A stretch of 64,000 nt of DNA from Streptantibioticus rubrisoli (GCF_024436055.1 NZ_JANFNH010000025.1:1-64000); one strand, 5' to 3'. Shown: positions 50,282 through 62,055, numbered from the stretch's first letter. The notes: a model not told the origin generated them from the sequence alone. A program made the numbers and translations.

Positions 50282-52044
50282 GCGTCACCAACAAGAGCCG
50301 TGGCCCGTCCGACCTCACGCCGGTCCTGGTCGTCGTGGGTCTGGCCACGCTGATCGCGGCCGTACTGGGCACCTGGGGTGCGATGCTCGGCGGTGCCGCC
50401 ATCGCCAACCAGCCCGAGCCCGCGGGCAATCCGGTGGCCGTGGTCATCAACCTGGCTGCGGGCAAGCAGCGTTGGCCGGGCACGGACGCGACGCTCATCG
50501 CCGTCGCCGAGCTGGTGGTCGTGCTGGCCCTGGTCGTTGCCGTACGGGCGCTGGTGCGGCGTGGCCGCAACCCCCGCGTCCGGGTCGACGCCGCCGCCCG
50601 CCATCTGGCCAACCGCAACGAGCAGTCCATGCTCTCCCGCGAGGGGGTGGCGGCCACCGCCGCCCGGCTCGGCGCTCCGCAGAGCCATCCCGGTGTGCGC
50701 ATCGGCCGGGCCCGGGGCACCGGCCAGCCGCTGTACGGGTCGTGGGAGGACATGCAGATAGACGTCTGGGGACCCCGGACCGGCAAGACGACGTCCCGCG
50801 CCATCCCCGCGATCCTGGATGCCCCCGGATCCGTTCTCGTCACCTCGAACAAGCGCGACATCGTGGACGCCACCCGCCTGATCCGCGAGGGCTTTGGCGG
50901 GGTGTGGGTCTTCGACCCGCAGAAGGTGGCGGGGGAGGAGCCCACCTGGTGGTGGAATCCGCTCTCCTACGTGACGGACATCGAGAAGGCCACCCGGCTC
51001 GCCGCCATCTTCACGGCGTACGGCAAGGACGCGGACGCCAAGACGGACTCGTACTTCGACCCCGAAGGCGAGTCGCTGCTGTCCTTCCTGCTGCTGGCGG
51101 CGGCCGAGGCGAACGAACCCATCACCACGGTCTTCAGCTGGGCGGCGGACCCCACCGAGACCAGGCCGGTGGAGATCCTTCGGGCGGCCGGACACCATCT
51201 GCCCGCCGACGGCGTGCAGGGCGTCATCAACTCCCCGGACAAGCAACGGGCGGGCATCTACGGCACGTGCAAGAAGTCCGTGAACTTCCTGGTCAACCCG
51301 TCGGTGACCCGATGGGTGACCCCGGATCCGCACAACCCGCACCGCCTGCAGTTCGACCCGCACGCCTTCGCGGCGGGCAGGGGCACCCTGTACTCGCTGT
51401 CCCGTGAGGGCCAGGGCACGGCCGGGCCGCTGGTGACCGCGCTGACCGTCGCCACCATCGAGGCGGCCGAGGAACTCGCCACCCGCAGCCCCGGTGGGCG
51501 CCTGACCACGCCGCTGCTCGGCGTGCTGGACGAGGCGGCGAACGTGTGCCGCTGGAAGGACCTGCCGGACCTCTACAGCCACTACGGTTCACGCGGCATC
51601 GTGCTGATGACGATCCTCCAGTCCTGGGCGCAGGGCGTCGTGGTCTGGGGCGAGAACGGCATGAAGAAGCTGTGGAGCGCGGCGAACATCCGCGTCTACG
51701 GCGGTGGTGTCTCCGAAACGCAGTTCCTCAGCGATCTCAGCCAACTGCTGGGCGACTTCGAGCCGGAGACCACCAGCTTCAGCACATCGCGCGGCGACGG
51801 CCGGTCGCGCTCCACACAGGTCTCGACCAGGGTGGAGAAGATCCTTGAGGTCTCCGACCTCGCCGCACTGCCGAGGGGCCGGGCGGTGCTGTTCGCCTCC
51901 GGCACCCGGCCGATCCTCATCGAGACCGAGCCATGGCAGCGTGGACCGCACGCGGCACAGGTGCACGCCTCCCTGGCGCGGTACGCCCCGGCCGAGCAGG
52001 CGCACGCCCACACACTGGCCAACGAGCCGGAAAGCAGGGCGTGA
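50278..52044 (+). CDS. VirD4/TraG-type coupling ATPase
   Basis: A 588-residue coupling protein: two N-terminal membrane helices (about 13-45 and 72-95), then a RecA-like ATPase with Walker [10 protein letters not shown] (about 164-172), Walker B GVLDEAAN (about 425), and [12 protein letters not shown] and [14 protein letters not shown] typical of TraG/VirD4. It would recruit substrates (DNA-relaxase or protein) to the channel. The ATG overlaps the VirB4 stop by 4 bases. This is unlike TraB/FtsK, the single-protein DNA pump that usually drives Streptomyces plasmid transfer. Confidence 0.85.
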   Translation: MSVTNKSRGPSDLTPVLVVVGLATLIAAVLGTWGAMLGGAAIANQPEPAGNPVAVVINLAAGKQRWPGTDATLIAVAELVVVLALVVAVRALVRRGRNPRVRVDAAARHLANRNEQSMLSREGVAATAARLGAPQSHPGVRIGRARGTGQPLYGSWEDMQIDVWGPRTGKTTSRAIPAILDAPGSVLVTSNKRDIVDATRLIREGFGGVWVFDPQKVAGEEPTWWWNPLSYVTDIEKATRLAAIFTAYGKDADAKTDSYFDPEGESLLSFLLLAAAEANEPITTVFSWAADPTETRPVEILRAAGHHLPADGVQGVINSPDKQRAGIYGTCKKSVNFLVNPSVTRWVTPDPHNPHRLQFDPHAFAAGRGTLYSLSREGQGTAGPLVTALTVATIEAAEELATRSPGGRLTTPLLGVLDEAANVCRWKDLPDLYSHYGSRGIVLMTILQSWAQGVVVWGENGMKKLWSAANIRVYGGGVSETQFLSDLSQLLGDFEPETTSFSTSRGDGRSRSTQVSTRVEKILEVSDLAALPRGRAVLFASGTRPILIETEPWQRGPHAAQVHASLARYAPAEQAHAHTLANEPESRA

Positions 52045-52418
52045 TGGAACCGGCGGAGAGTGTCGAGACGGTCTATCCCGATCTGCCGACATGGGTCGAG
52101 GAGCACCTGGCGAAACTCGTCCAGCGCCGCCTCGGCGGAAGCCTGACCTGGTGCACCCAGTGGTACCGGCACGCCGAGGCGGTCAGCCGCCTCAACGCCA
52201 TGTGGCAGGAGTGGGAGGCGGCCGTCGCCGAGGCCACGATGTCCAACTGGTGGCTCTACCACTGCGATCCACACCTGAACGTCCTGATGTCCAAGGACGC
52301 GGGCCCGTTCATGGCCTGCAAGCCGGGCGACCACCGAACCCTGGAGCCCCTACCGGTCGCCGAGTCCGACGCCCGCCTGTGGCTGGGGTCGGCGTTCAGC
52401 AATCCGGCTGGTGACTGA
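52044..52418 (+). CDS. DUF4913-like small protein
   Basis: A 124-residue tryptophan-rich protein (WVEEHL, WCTQWYRHAEAVSRLNAMWQEWEAA, WWLYHCDPHLNVLMSKDAGPF). The pattern matches DUF4913 proteins found beside conjugation genes in actinobacteria. The function is unknown; many lie directly downstream of a VirD4-like gene, which suggests a substrate-loading or regulatory partner. Start ATG with TGATG overlap of the coupling-protein stop. It is the last gene of the channel operon. Confidence 0.75.
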   Translation: MEPAESVETVYPDLPTWVEEHLAKLVQRRLGGSLTWCTQWYRHAEAVSRLNAMWQEWEAAVAEATMSNWWLYHCDPHLNVLMSKDAGPFMACKPGDHRTLEPLPVAESDARLWLGSAFSNPAGD

Positions 52419-52453
52419 CCGGTCGGCGCCGCGGTGAGCGCGGCGCCGACCGG
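52419..52453. terminator. Bidirectional terminator between convergent T4SS operons
   Basis: A perfect 15-bp stem CCGGTCGGCGCCGCG / CGCGGCGCCGACCGG with a 5-base loop, one base after the DUF4913 stop. The opposing minus-strand operon ends about 85 bases away. Confidence 0.8.
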
Positions 52454-52539
52454 CTCGCCGTCGTCAGTGCTCGACGCCGCCCTCGCGCCCCAACCGCCGT
52501 GGCCGGGACCGGCCGCTGGACCGGTCCCGTCGGCGGTGA

Positions 52540-52782
52540 TCACAGGGAGAGCAGCGGCACCTTGCGGGCGGTCACGGCGACGGCCAGCGCGTCGTCGGCG
52601 TCCCCGCCGATGTCCGTGCCGATGATCAGCGGCGCGTTGCGCAGGTCCTCCGGCCAGGGAGCTTTGCGCAGTTGCTCACTCGCGGCCGCGAACTCCGGGA
52701 ACTTCTCGCCGAGTTCCGCCCGCTTGCGCCACTCCTCGCGCAGTTCACTCACTGTCCGGTCGTCGTCGTTGCTCTCGCCCAC
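52540..52782 (-). CDS. Short protein ending in a nucleoside-hydrolase motif (probably a fragment)
   Basis: An 80-residue product. A charged helical N-terminus (TVSELREEWRKRAELGEKF) leads into LIIGTDIGGDADDALAVAVTAR, which is the N-terminal calcium/ribose site (DxDxxxDD-like) of the inosine-uridine nucleoside hydrolase family; the protein then stops at VPLLSL. In another frame immediately after the stop the DNA reads on as VITADG, the natural next segment, but then diverges. I read this as a frameshifted or truncated hydrolase. GGAAGAA precedes the GTG. It could still be expressed as a short protein. Confidence 0.6.
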   Translation of the reverse strand: MGESNDDDRTVSELREEWRKRAELGEKFPEFAAASEQLRKAPWPEDLRNAPLIIGTDIGGDADDALAVAVTARKVPLLSL

Positions 52783-52815
52783 TTCTTCCTTTCACTCGGC
52801 GGGCCTTGCGACGGC

Positions 52816-53709
52816 TCAGCGCGCGATCCCGGTCGCGGCGCCCTGCATCCGTGACCGCAGGGCGTTGTGCGACGCCGACTGGGACCGCGCCGCCGACCGG
52901 CTGGCGGTGAGACGCGCCGAGGGGGTGCCGGAGTAGCCCTGGGCGGCGACCGCGACGGCCTCCGCCGCCTCCGCGTCCTCCACGGTGGCCAGGGCCGCCG
53001 CCGCGTCGCGGTCCTGGCTGGCGGCGGCCCGCATGTCGTCCGCGTGCTCCGCCTCGGCGCGCACGTCCTCGGCGGGGGCGTGGATCTGCGCCAGGCCCGC
53101 GGCCGTCTCGTCCGACCCGAGGGCGGCGGCGTCCTCGCCGCGGGCCCGGTCCCGCAGCCGGTCCTCGTCGCGGTCTCCGGGGAGGTTCCGGTCGCGGGCG
53201 TCGCGTTCCTGGCTGCTGCCGGGTGCGTCGGTCGTGCGTCCGTCGCGGTCCTCAGTGGTCCGCTCGGCGTTCGGGGAGCGTTGTTCGCCGCTCGTCCGTG
53301 ATGCCTGGTGGTCGGTTCGCGGGTCGGCGAGCCACTGGTGGGGGACTTCGATGCCGTGACGTTCCTTCAACTGCTGACTCATGTGCTCCAACGTCGACTG
53401 CGCGTACGGGTCGCCAGCCTGGGCCCACCCCTGGGTGACCTCCCAGGTCTGGGCGATCTGCTGGGGACGGGCCTGCTGCCACCATGCCTCGTCCCACGGC
53501 TGGCGCATGGTGGGCAACGCCCTGTCGCGTTCCGCGCTCAGCCGGGACAGGAACTCGTTCCGCTCCGCGTCAGACCTCGACTGTGCCTCGCGCAGTCGCT
53601 CCATGCGGCGCATCGCGGTCATCTCCGCGACCTCCATGGCCGCCTTGATGCCGCTGTGCAGAGCCGCGCTCATCGCCTGGTGGACCTCGTCCGTCGAGTG
53701 CTCACTCAC
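52816..53709 (-). CDS. Charged coiled-coil protein of the T4SS locus
   Basis: A 297-residue, very hydrophilic protein. Residues 1-65 form a long helix (HQAMSAALHSGIKAAMEVAEM, RRMERLREAQSRSDAERNEF) predicted as coiled coil; then a Trp/Gln-rich stretch (WDEAWWQQARPQQIAQTWEVTQ), then an Arg/Asp/Glu/Ala-rich disordered tail. No known domain is evident. The GTG start follows GGGGA. It lies in the minus-strand operon between the nucleotidyltransferase protein and the hydrolase fragment. It might be a structural or chaperone-like partner of the secretion locus. Confidence 0.65.
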   Translation of the reverse strand: MSEHSTDEVHQAMSAALHSGIKAAMEVAEMTAMRRMERLREAQSRSDAERNEFLSRLSAERDRALPTMRQPWDEAWWQQARPQQIAQTWEVTQGWAQAGDPYAQSTLEHMSQQLKERHGIEVPHQWLADPRTDHQASRTSGEQRSPNAERTTEDRDGRTTDAPGSSQERDARDRNLPGDRDEDRLRDRARGEDAAALGSDETAAGLAQIHAPAEDVRAEAEHADDMRAAASQDRDAAAALATVEDAEAAEAVAVAAQGYSGTPSARLTASRSAARSQSASHNALRSRMQGAATGIAR

Positions 53710-53792
53710 CGCATGTCCCCCTCTGTTCGTCTGCGGCCGATCCTAGCGATCCGGATATCGCCACACCCTCGCCCAACGACCAGGCAGGCGGC

Positions 53793-55460
53793 TCAGCGAG
53801 ACAGGCCGCGAGCCTGGGGAACGCCGCGCGGTCCCAGCGCTCTGGCCGCGCCCGGTCCGGCCATCGTGGTCCGTGTCTGCCGCGCGGCCTGCAGGCTCTG
53901 GCGGACACCGTCCTCGGCTGCCCGCTGCGCCGGGGAGAGCTGCTGACGGCGTCGCACCTCCGCGTCGGTCAACTGCCCCTGCTGCCACAGCTGCGGCAGC
54001 CCGGCCTGCCCGGCCGCCTGGTACGCGCGGGCGAGGCGTGCGTGCCGTTGGGCGAGGGCCTCGTCCGTCAGGAGCTGGGGCGGCAGGCTGCCGTTCGCCC
54101 CGACCGGGGGCGCGGTGGCCAGCATCCGCAGCAGCGGCTGCGCGGCGTCGTGCTCGACGCGTGGCGGGCTGTGCGGATCCGGGTAGGCCCTGGCGGCCAC
54201 GGCGTCCGCCTGTTCGGTGAGGCGTCGCATCGCGCCCAGGGCGGCCTCGTCGCCCCGGCCGCCCACGGCGTGGCCGATCACGGCGGCCCGGTACTGCGAC
54301 AGCCACTGTGCGTCGGCTGACACGCCGGACGCGTTGGACGGTGCCGCCTGCGTGCCGGGAGGGATCGGCGCCTGTGCGATGTGTGCCGTTTGTTCAGGAC
54401 GCGGGCCGGGGTTTGCCGCTTGTGCGATGTGTGCCGTCTGTTCAGGGCGCGGGCCGGGGCTTGCGGCCTGTGCGACGTGTGCCGCCTGTTCAGGGTGCGG
54501 GCCTGGGCTTGCCGCCTGTGCGCGGCGGCTGATCTCGCCGTCGATCCGTTGTATCTGGGCCTGGTTGGCGCCGACGAACTGCCGGGCCTGGGCCAGCGCG
54601 TGCTCGTCGGGTGCCTGCCGGACCATGGCTTCGGCCTGGCGCAGGGTCTGCGTGGTCTGCTCGCGCCAGACGGCCAACTGCTGGTCGGACAGCGCGGCCG
54701 CGACCTGGTCGTGCTGCCGTGGCTCCCGGCTCGCGTCGATCGCCTGGTCGGCGCCGCGCTGCGGCTGCGCCTGTGCGGGGGCGAGCCGGTTCGCCAGGCC
54801 GCCCACGGACTCGCGCACCCGCGACGTCTGCTCGGCCGTGAGCCCGTAGGCGGCGAACGCCTCGTCCGGCGGCTGCTGGATCTGCCCCAGCCGACCGCGC
54901 AGTTCCTCGGCGAACCGTTCCGGCGGCAGGCGCCGGACCTTCGTGCCGTAGCCGTTGACGTAGTTGGCGAGGTAACGGTCGGTACGGTCACCGAGGCGGG
55001 CGTGCAGGGCGGCGAGGTCGATGAAGTCCTTGGCCGCCACCCGGTTGTCGAGCGTCTGCAGCTTGCTGTACAGCAGCTCCGGGACCGCCCGGACCGGCAT
55101 ACCGCTCTGTTCCGTGAGGGGCACGTAGCGCGGGCCGCGGATCATGTCGATGACGACCGAGCCCTGTTCGGGGTGGCTGACACGCAACTTGGCGTTCTGC
55201 GGGCCGACGGCGTCGGGGTGGGTGCTCCAGGCGACGAGCTGCTCGGTGCGGTAACCAGCGGCCTCCAGGGCCGCGCGGACGTTCCCCCGTACCTCCTCAC
55301 CATTCACCAACTTGTTGGTGAACAGGTCGATGTCGTCGGGGACGCGGGCGCCGTCGACCTCGTGGAGCCACATGGCGAGACTCCCCGCCACCGCGTAGCC
55401 CTGGTCGGCGCAGGCGGCCAACGCCGTACGGGCGATGGCCGCCTTGTGTGCTGTCTCCAT
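53793..55460 (-). CDS. Nucleotidyltransferase-headed repeat protein (AbiEii-like N-terminus)
   Basis: A 555-residue protein. The N-terminal 160 residues look like an AbiEii/MNT-type nucleotidyltransferase: GSLAMW (26-31), PDDIDLF (41-47) giving the catalytic Asp pair, a third Asp in VVIDM (near 105), and KDFIDLAAL (144-152), the typical helix of the family. The remaining 390 residues are Gln/Ala/Pro-rich and helical, with three copies of a 16-residue repeat (QAASPGPRPEQTAHIA-like) near the middle. It lies next to a type IV secretion locus without the usual AbiEi antitoxin, so it could be a toxin, effector or phage-defence protein. It starts 4 bases after the upstream gene. Confidence 0.68.
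   Translation of the reverse strand: METAHKAAIARTALAACADQGYAVAGSLAMWLHEVDGARVPDDIDLFTNKLVNGEEVRGNVRAALEAAGYRTEQLVAWSTHPDAVGPQNAKLRVSHPEQGSVVIDMIRGPRYVPLTEQSGMPVRAVPELLYSKLQTLDNRVAAKDFIDLAALHARLGDRTDRYLANYVNGYGTKVRRLPPERFAEELRGRLGQIQQPPDEAFAAYGLTAEQTSRVRESVGGLANRLAPAQAQPQRGADQAIDASREPRQHDQVAAALSDQQLAVWREQTTQTLRQAEAMVRQAPDEHALAQARQFVGANQAQIQRIDGEISRRAQAASPGPHPEQAAHVAQAASPGPRPEQTAHIAQAANPGPRPEQTAHIAQAPIPPGTQAAPSNASGVSADAQWLSQYRAAVIGHAVGGRGDEAALGAMRRLTEQADAVAARAYPDPHSPPRVEHDAAQPLLRMLATAPPVGANGSLPPQLLTDEALAQRHARLARAYQAAGQAGLPQLWQQGQLTDAEVRRRQQLSPAQRAAEDGVRQSLQAARQTRTTMAGPGAARALGPRGVPQARGLSR
54370..54513 (-). repeat. Three 48-bp repeats in the nucleotidyltransferase-headed gene
   Basis: Three nearly identical 48-bp units (54370-54417, 54418-54465, 54466-54513) encode 16-residue Pro/Glu/Gln/His/Ala repeats in the central linker. 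They differ at few positions and keep the reading frame. Confidence 0.9.
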
Positions 55461-55464
55461 GGCC

Positions 55465-55950
55465 CTATCCGTCCGTGGCCGTGGCGCGTAGTTCGGGGAA
55501 CCGTTCCTCCCACACCTTCAGGATCTGCGGCGGCCCGAGACGGGACGGCCACAGGCGGCGCAGTTGGGCGCGGTTGAGCAGTCGCGCCTGCTCGGCGGCG
55601 GTTCCCTCCAGCAGCAGCCGCCGGTACAGGGAGGCGCGCTGCCACGCGGTGGGCTCGGCGATGTGCTCGGGCAGCTCCCGGTCCGCGAGATGGGCCGGAA
55701 CGTCCAGGGGGCCTTCGGCGGGGCCGCACAGCAGCGCCAGGTCCGCTACGACCTCGAAGCCGTTGAACAGCAGCCACTCACCGGCGTCCGGTGCGGTGCG
55801 CGCCGCCGCGATGTCGGCGGGGATGTCGCCCTGGCGGGCCATGGCCTCGACGGCCCTGCGCTGCTGTTCGTGTTCCTCGGCGACGGAGTCGAAGTCCGGT
55901 TCCGGAAAGTCCCCGAAGTCCGGCTCCGGGAAGTCGTCGGTGTCTGCCAT
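55465..55950 (-). CDS. Acidic protein of unknown function in the T4SS-linked operon
   Basis: A 161-residue acidic protein. The N-terminus repeats FPEPDFGD-like units (DDFPEPDFGDFPEPDFDS), followed by a helical body (EWLLFNGFEVVADLALLC, RASLYRRLLLEGTAAEQARLL, LWPSRLGPPQILKVWEERFPEL). I do not recognise a family. Because its stop is only 4 bases before the nucleotidyltransferase start, it may be that protein's partner (antitoxin-like or chaperone), but no DNA-binding motif is visible. The ATG at complement 55948-55950 is preferred to a much longer open frame with untypical composition. Confidence 0.65.
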   Translation of the reverse strand: MADTDDFPEPDFGDFPEPDFDSVAEEHEQQRRAVEAMARQGDIPADIAAARTAPDAGEWLLFNGFEVVADLALLCGPAEGPLDVPAHLADRELPEHIAEPTAWQRASLYRRLLLEGTAAEQARLLNRAQLRRLWPSRLGPPQILKVWEERFPELRATATDG

Positions 55951-56166
55951 TCGCTCGCGTTCCTGTGTGGGGTTCCGGGTCGCACGGTACCCGTGCAACT
56001 CGCCGCACGGCCACCGGCGTTGCGCCGGGGCTGGGCGGACGGTGTCCCTACCGCGCCTGCCCCGGGTGAGCCTCAGGGTTCGCCCGTACCTGGGGAGGAT
56101 CTGCTGGGCGCCGACCTGGGCGGAGGCTGTTGGTTGCCAGTTGCCGCGTTGCCAATGGGGGGTCCG

Positions 56167-56574
56167 ATGAAGCAGGAGCACCTGGAACTCAAGCCGCGGC
56201 CAGCGGTGTTGGCCGCGCCCGGAGGGCTCGCCTTCCGCCCGGCGCTCGGCACTCGGGGCCGGGCCGCGCTCGAACTCTTCGACAGTGACGGGGTGTTGGG
56301 GGTCTACGTCGACACCGCGTTCAGCGGGCTGCTGCTCGGCGCGCTGCGCGGACGGCGGCCTGGCGAGGCCTGGGCGCTGGCCTGGGGGAGGGTGGGGGCG
56401 GACGGGCGGGCGCCCGCGGTGGCCTTCGAGGGGCGGCGGCGCGGCCTGCCGGTTTCCGCGGCCATGGTGGGGCAGCGGTTCTGGGTGGCCAGCGCGCGGG
56501 GGGAGTTCAAAACCGTGACGGCGGCGGGACCGGGGCGGGTGGAGACCTGGCGGCTGGGGAGCCTGGGGGCGTAG
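56167..56574 (+). CDS. Hypothetical protein between T4SS locus and str operon
   Basis: A 135-residue protein, basic and Ala/Gly/Arg-rich, with alternating strands (AVLAAPGGLAFRPALG, ALAWGRVGADGRAPAVAFEG, RFWVASARGEFKTVTAAG) suggesting a small beta-rich fold. No membrane helix or known domain. GGGGG lies 4-5 bases before the ATG at 56167; the frame is open further upstream without a signal. Its place before rpsL and the downstream DUF1707 protein suggests it belongs to the conserved chromosomal backbone rather than to the secretion locus. Confidence 0.6.
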   Translation: MKQEHLELKPRPAVLAAPGGLAFRPALGTRGRAALELFDSDGVLGVYVDTAFSGLLLGALRGRRPGEAWALAWGRVGADGRAPAVAFEGRRRGLPVSAAMVGQRFWVASARGEFKTVTAAGPGRVETWRLGSLGA

Positions 56575-56724
56575 CCCGCGGAAACATCCGTCGATATCCG
56601 TCAACGCCGCGGGAGGCTGTTCGCGCGGAACTCCACGCGGCGCTGCCGCGTCAAGCACTATGGGGGGCACACGATCCCTGGCGGGGGAGAATGGTCCCTA
56701 CAAGTGGGGGAGGTTCGCGGGCGG

Positions 56725-57246
56725 ATGGCGCACTACGGAGGGCTGCAGCCCTGGGACAACGGCCCGAACTCGGGCATGCGCGCCTCGCACGCCGACCGCG
56801 AGCGCACGGTGGACGTGCTCAAGGCCGCGTTCGCCGAGGGCCGCCTGGGCCAGCAGGAGTACGAGCAGCGGGTGGGGGCGGCCTACCGCGCGATGACCTA
56901 CGGCGAGCTGGGCGGCCTGGTCGCCGATCTGCCGCAGGGGCCGGTGCCGATGGCGATGCCCACGGCCGGGCCGCAGCGGATGGCGCCCGCGGTGCCCCCG
57001 ACCTTCCTGCCGGTGCCGCCGCGGCCGACGAACAAGCTCGCGGCGGCCTCGCTGATCTGCGGCATCGCCGGGATGATCCTGGTGATCCCCACCGTCCCGG
57101 CGATCGTGCTGGGCCACCAGGCGCGGGCGCAGATCCGCACCACCGGGGAGAACGGCGACGGGATGGCCACCACCGGCCTGGTGCTGGGCTGGCTGATGGC
57201 CTCGTTCTGGGCGCTGATGATCCTGCTGGGCATCGCCGCGGGCTGA
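56725..57246 (+). CDS. DUF1707-DUF4190 membrane protein
   Basis: A 173-residue protein. The N-terminal DUF1707 segment is MRASHADRERTVDVLKAAFAEGRLGQQEYEQRV, a short helical unit common in actinobacteria. A Pro-rich linker follows, and then a C-terminal pair of membrane helices (AAASLICGIAGMILVIPTV, GLVLGWLMASFWALMILLGI) of the DUF4190 type. The ATG at 56725 has GGGGGAGG upstream; the GTG at 56704 is a less likely alternative. The function is unknown. Confidence 0.78.
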   Translation: MAHYGGLQPWDNGPNSGMRASHADRERTVDVLKAAFAEGRLGQQEYEQRVGAAYRAMTYGELGGLVADLPQGPVPMAMPTAGPQRMAPAVPPTFLPVPPRPTNKLAAASLICGIAGMILVIPTVPAIVLGHQARAQIRTTGENGDGMATTGLVLGWLMASFWALMILLGIAAG

Positions 57247-57350
57247 GCGGCGCCCCGGCCGGATCCGCTCCCTTCCCTGACCGGTACGAGGCCACTACCG
57301 TGGCATCAGCGTCCGCGCGGCCCGGCCTGTCCTACGCGTGTGCATTTGTT

Positions 57351-57379
57351 TTGACCGGAGCCCATGCGCTAGGTACGCT
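57351..57379 (+). promoter_or_regulatory. str operon promoter
   Basis: TTGACC-N17-TACGCT, a near-consensus vegetative promoter about 240 bases before rpsL, with the start expected near 57386. Confidence 0.72.
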
Positions 57380-57479
57380 CTGACCTTGTGCCTGGGGTGT
57401 CCCCGGGTTCTTGTGCGTGCTCTCAGTCCGCACGGAATTCCGAGACTGCGACATCCAAGAGATGTGAAGCCTGTGCCCG

Positions 57480-57527
57480 TCCAGCGGGCATGCGCGAAGC
57501 CTCCGACACACCCGACCGCGTGGGTCG
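57480..57527 (+). promoter_or_regulatory. rpsL leader element shared with the rpsJ leader
   Basis: Inside the rpsL leader, TCCAGCGGG (57480-57488) is followed by a 24-base block (57504-57527) whose core CCCGACCGCGTGGGTCG can fold into a small hairpin. Both are repeated in the rpsJ leader (62600-62608 and 62642-62665; one difference in 24 bases). It is a candidate ribosomal-protein or elongation-coupled RNA regulatory element. Confidence 0.6.
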
Positions 57528-57616
57528 AGAAAAGTGCCGGTGGCCAGCGCTGAATGGCCCAGCAGAGCGCCTCGGGTTAGCTTTAACGAGACTGGCACAC
57601 AGAAACCGGAGAAACG

Positions 57617-57988
57617 GTGCCTACGATCCAGCAGCTGGTCCGCAAGGGCCGGCAGGACAAGGTCGACAAGAACAAGACGCCCGCACTGCAGGGTTCCCCG
57701 CAGCGTCGTGGCGTCTGCACGCGTGTCTACACGACCACCCCGAAGAAGCCGAACTCGGCCCTGCGTAAGGTCGCGCGTGTGCGTCTGACCAGCGGGATCG
57801 AGGTCACCGCTTACATTCCGGGTGAGGGCCACAACCTGCAGGAGCACTCCATCGTGCTCGTGCGTGGCGGTCGTGTGAAGGACCTGCCGGGTGTTCGCTA
57901 CAAGATCATCCGCGGCTCCCTCGACACCCAGGGCGTCAAGAACCGCAAGCAGGCTCGCAGCCGCTACGGCGCCAAGAAGGAGAAGTAA
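57617..57988 (+). CDS. rpsL: 30S ribosomal protein S12
   Basis: A 123-residue S12 with the decoding-centre loops [13 protein letters not shown] (Lys43 region) and [10 protein letters not shown] (Lys88 region) in wild-type form, so streptomycin sensitivity is expected. The GTG start has GGAGAAAC upstream. First gene of the str operon; rpsG follows after 2 bases. Confidence 0.98.
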   Translation: MPTIQQLVRKGRQDKVDKNKTPALQGSPQRRGVCTRVYTTTPKKPNSALRKVARVRLTSGIEVTAYIPGEGHNLQEHSIVLVRGGRVKDLPGVRYKIIRGSLDTQGVKNRKQARSRYGAKKEK

Positions 57989-57990
57989 GA

Positions 57991-58461
57991 ATGCCTCGTA
58001 AGGGCCCCGCCCCGAAGCGCCCGGTCATCATCGACCCGGTCTACAACTCTCCTCTGGTGACCTCCCTGATCAACAAGGTGCTGCTGAACGGCAAGCGCTC
58101 CACCGCTGAGCGCATCGTCTACGGCGCCATGGAGGGCCTGCGCGAGAAGACCGGCAACGACCCGGTCATCACCCTCAAGCGCGCGCTTGAGAACGTCAAG
58201 CCGACCCTTGAGGTGCGCAGCCGCCGTGTCGGTGGCGCCACCTACCAGGTGCCGGTCGAGGTGCGCCCCGCGCGTTCCTCCACGCTGGCGCTGCGCTGGC
58301 TGGTCGGTTACTCCCGCGCCCGCCGCGAGAAGACCATGACCGAGCGCCTCATGAACGAGCTGCTCGACGCCTCGAACGGCCTTGGCGCCTCCGTCAAGCG
58401 CCGCGAGGACACCCACAAGATGGCCGAGTCCAACAAGGCCTTCGCGCACTACCGCTGGTAG
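57991..58461 (+). CDS. rpsG: 30S ribosomal protein S7
   Basis: A 156-residue S7 with the typical beginning [20 protein letters not shown] and [20 protein letters not shown]. It nucleates 30S head assembly and, in enterobacteria, is the str-operon autorepressor. Only 2 bases separate it from rpsL and 38 from fusA. Confidence 0.98.
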   Translation: MPRKGPAPKRPVIIDPVYNSPLVTSLINKVLLNGKRSTAERIVYGAMEGLREKTGNDPVITLKRALENVKPTLEVRSRRVGGATYQVPVEVRPARSSTLALRWLVGYSRARREKTMTERLMNELLDASNGLGASVKRREDTHKMAESNKAFAHYRW

Positions 58462-58499
58462 TCGCAACCCCATCGAGAACCGAGAGAAGACTGAGCCAT

Positions 58500-60620
<2,121 letters not shown>

Positions 60621-60841
60621 CCGACGTTCTCCCAACGTCGTACAAGCCTTAGGCTTGACGGCAGGCAGTACGGGGCATTCCGCCACGAACCGTGAGGAAC
60701 GTGGCGGATGCCCCGGCGGCCAGCACTCAATCCGCGGGTTGGCATACGTAAGCAGGCCCTTCGGGGTCCTCACCAACCCGGCAAAGATCACCTGGCGCCG
60801 ATGAAGTAAGGCGTACAGAACCACTCCACAGGAGGACCCCA
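60621..60841 (+). promoter_or_regulatory. fusA-tuf intergenic region with long hairpin
   Basis: A 220-base gap. It contains a stem of about 15 bp with one bulge (60672-60687 with 60700-60714, loop of 12) and a TTGACG box (about 60654). No classical T tract follows. It may contain a separate tuf promoter, as known in other streptomycetes, and an attenuating or protective hairpin. Confidence 0.55.
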
Positions 60842-62035
<1,194 letters not shown>

Positions 62036-62055
62036 CCCTGCGCTAACGCTGGTTG

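Noticed and set aside
55564-56166. N-terminal extension of the 56167 gene, antisense to the acidic protein gene
   Set aside because: No start signal and it would overlap a coherent minus-strand operon; the ATG at 56167 has a ribosome site.
40860-56600. Integrated element with integrase and att sites
   Set aside because: No integrase, excisionase, replication protein, relaxase or flanking direct repeat could be found; only the secretion genes support mobility.
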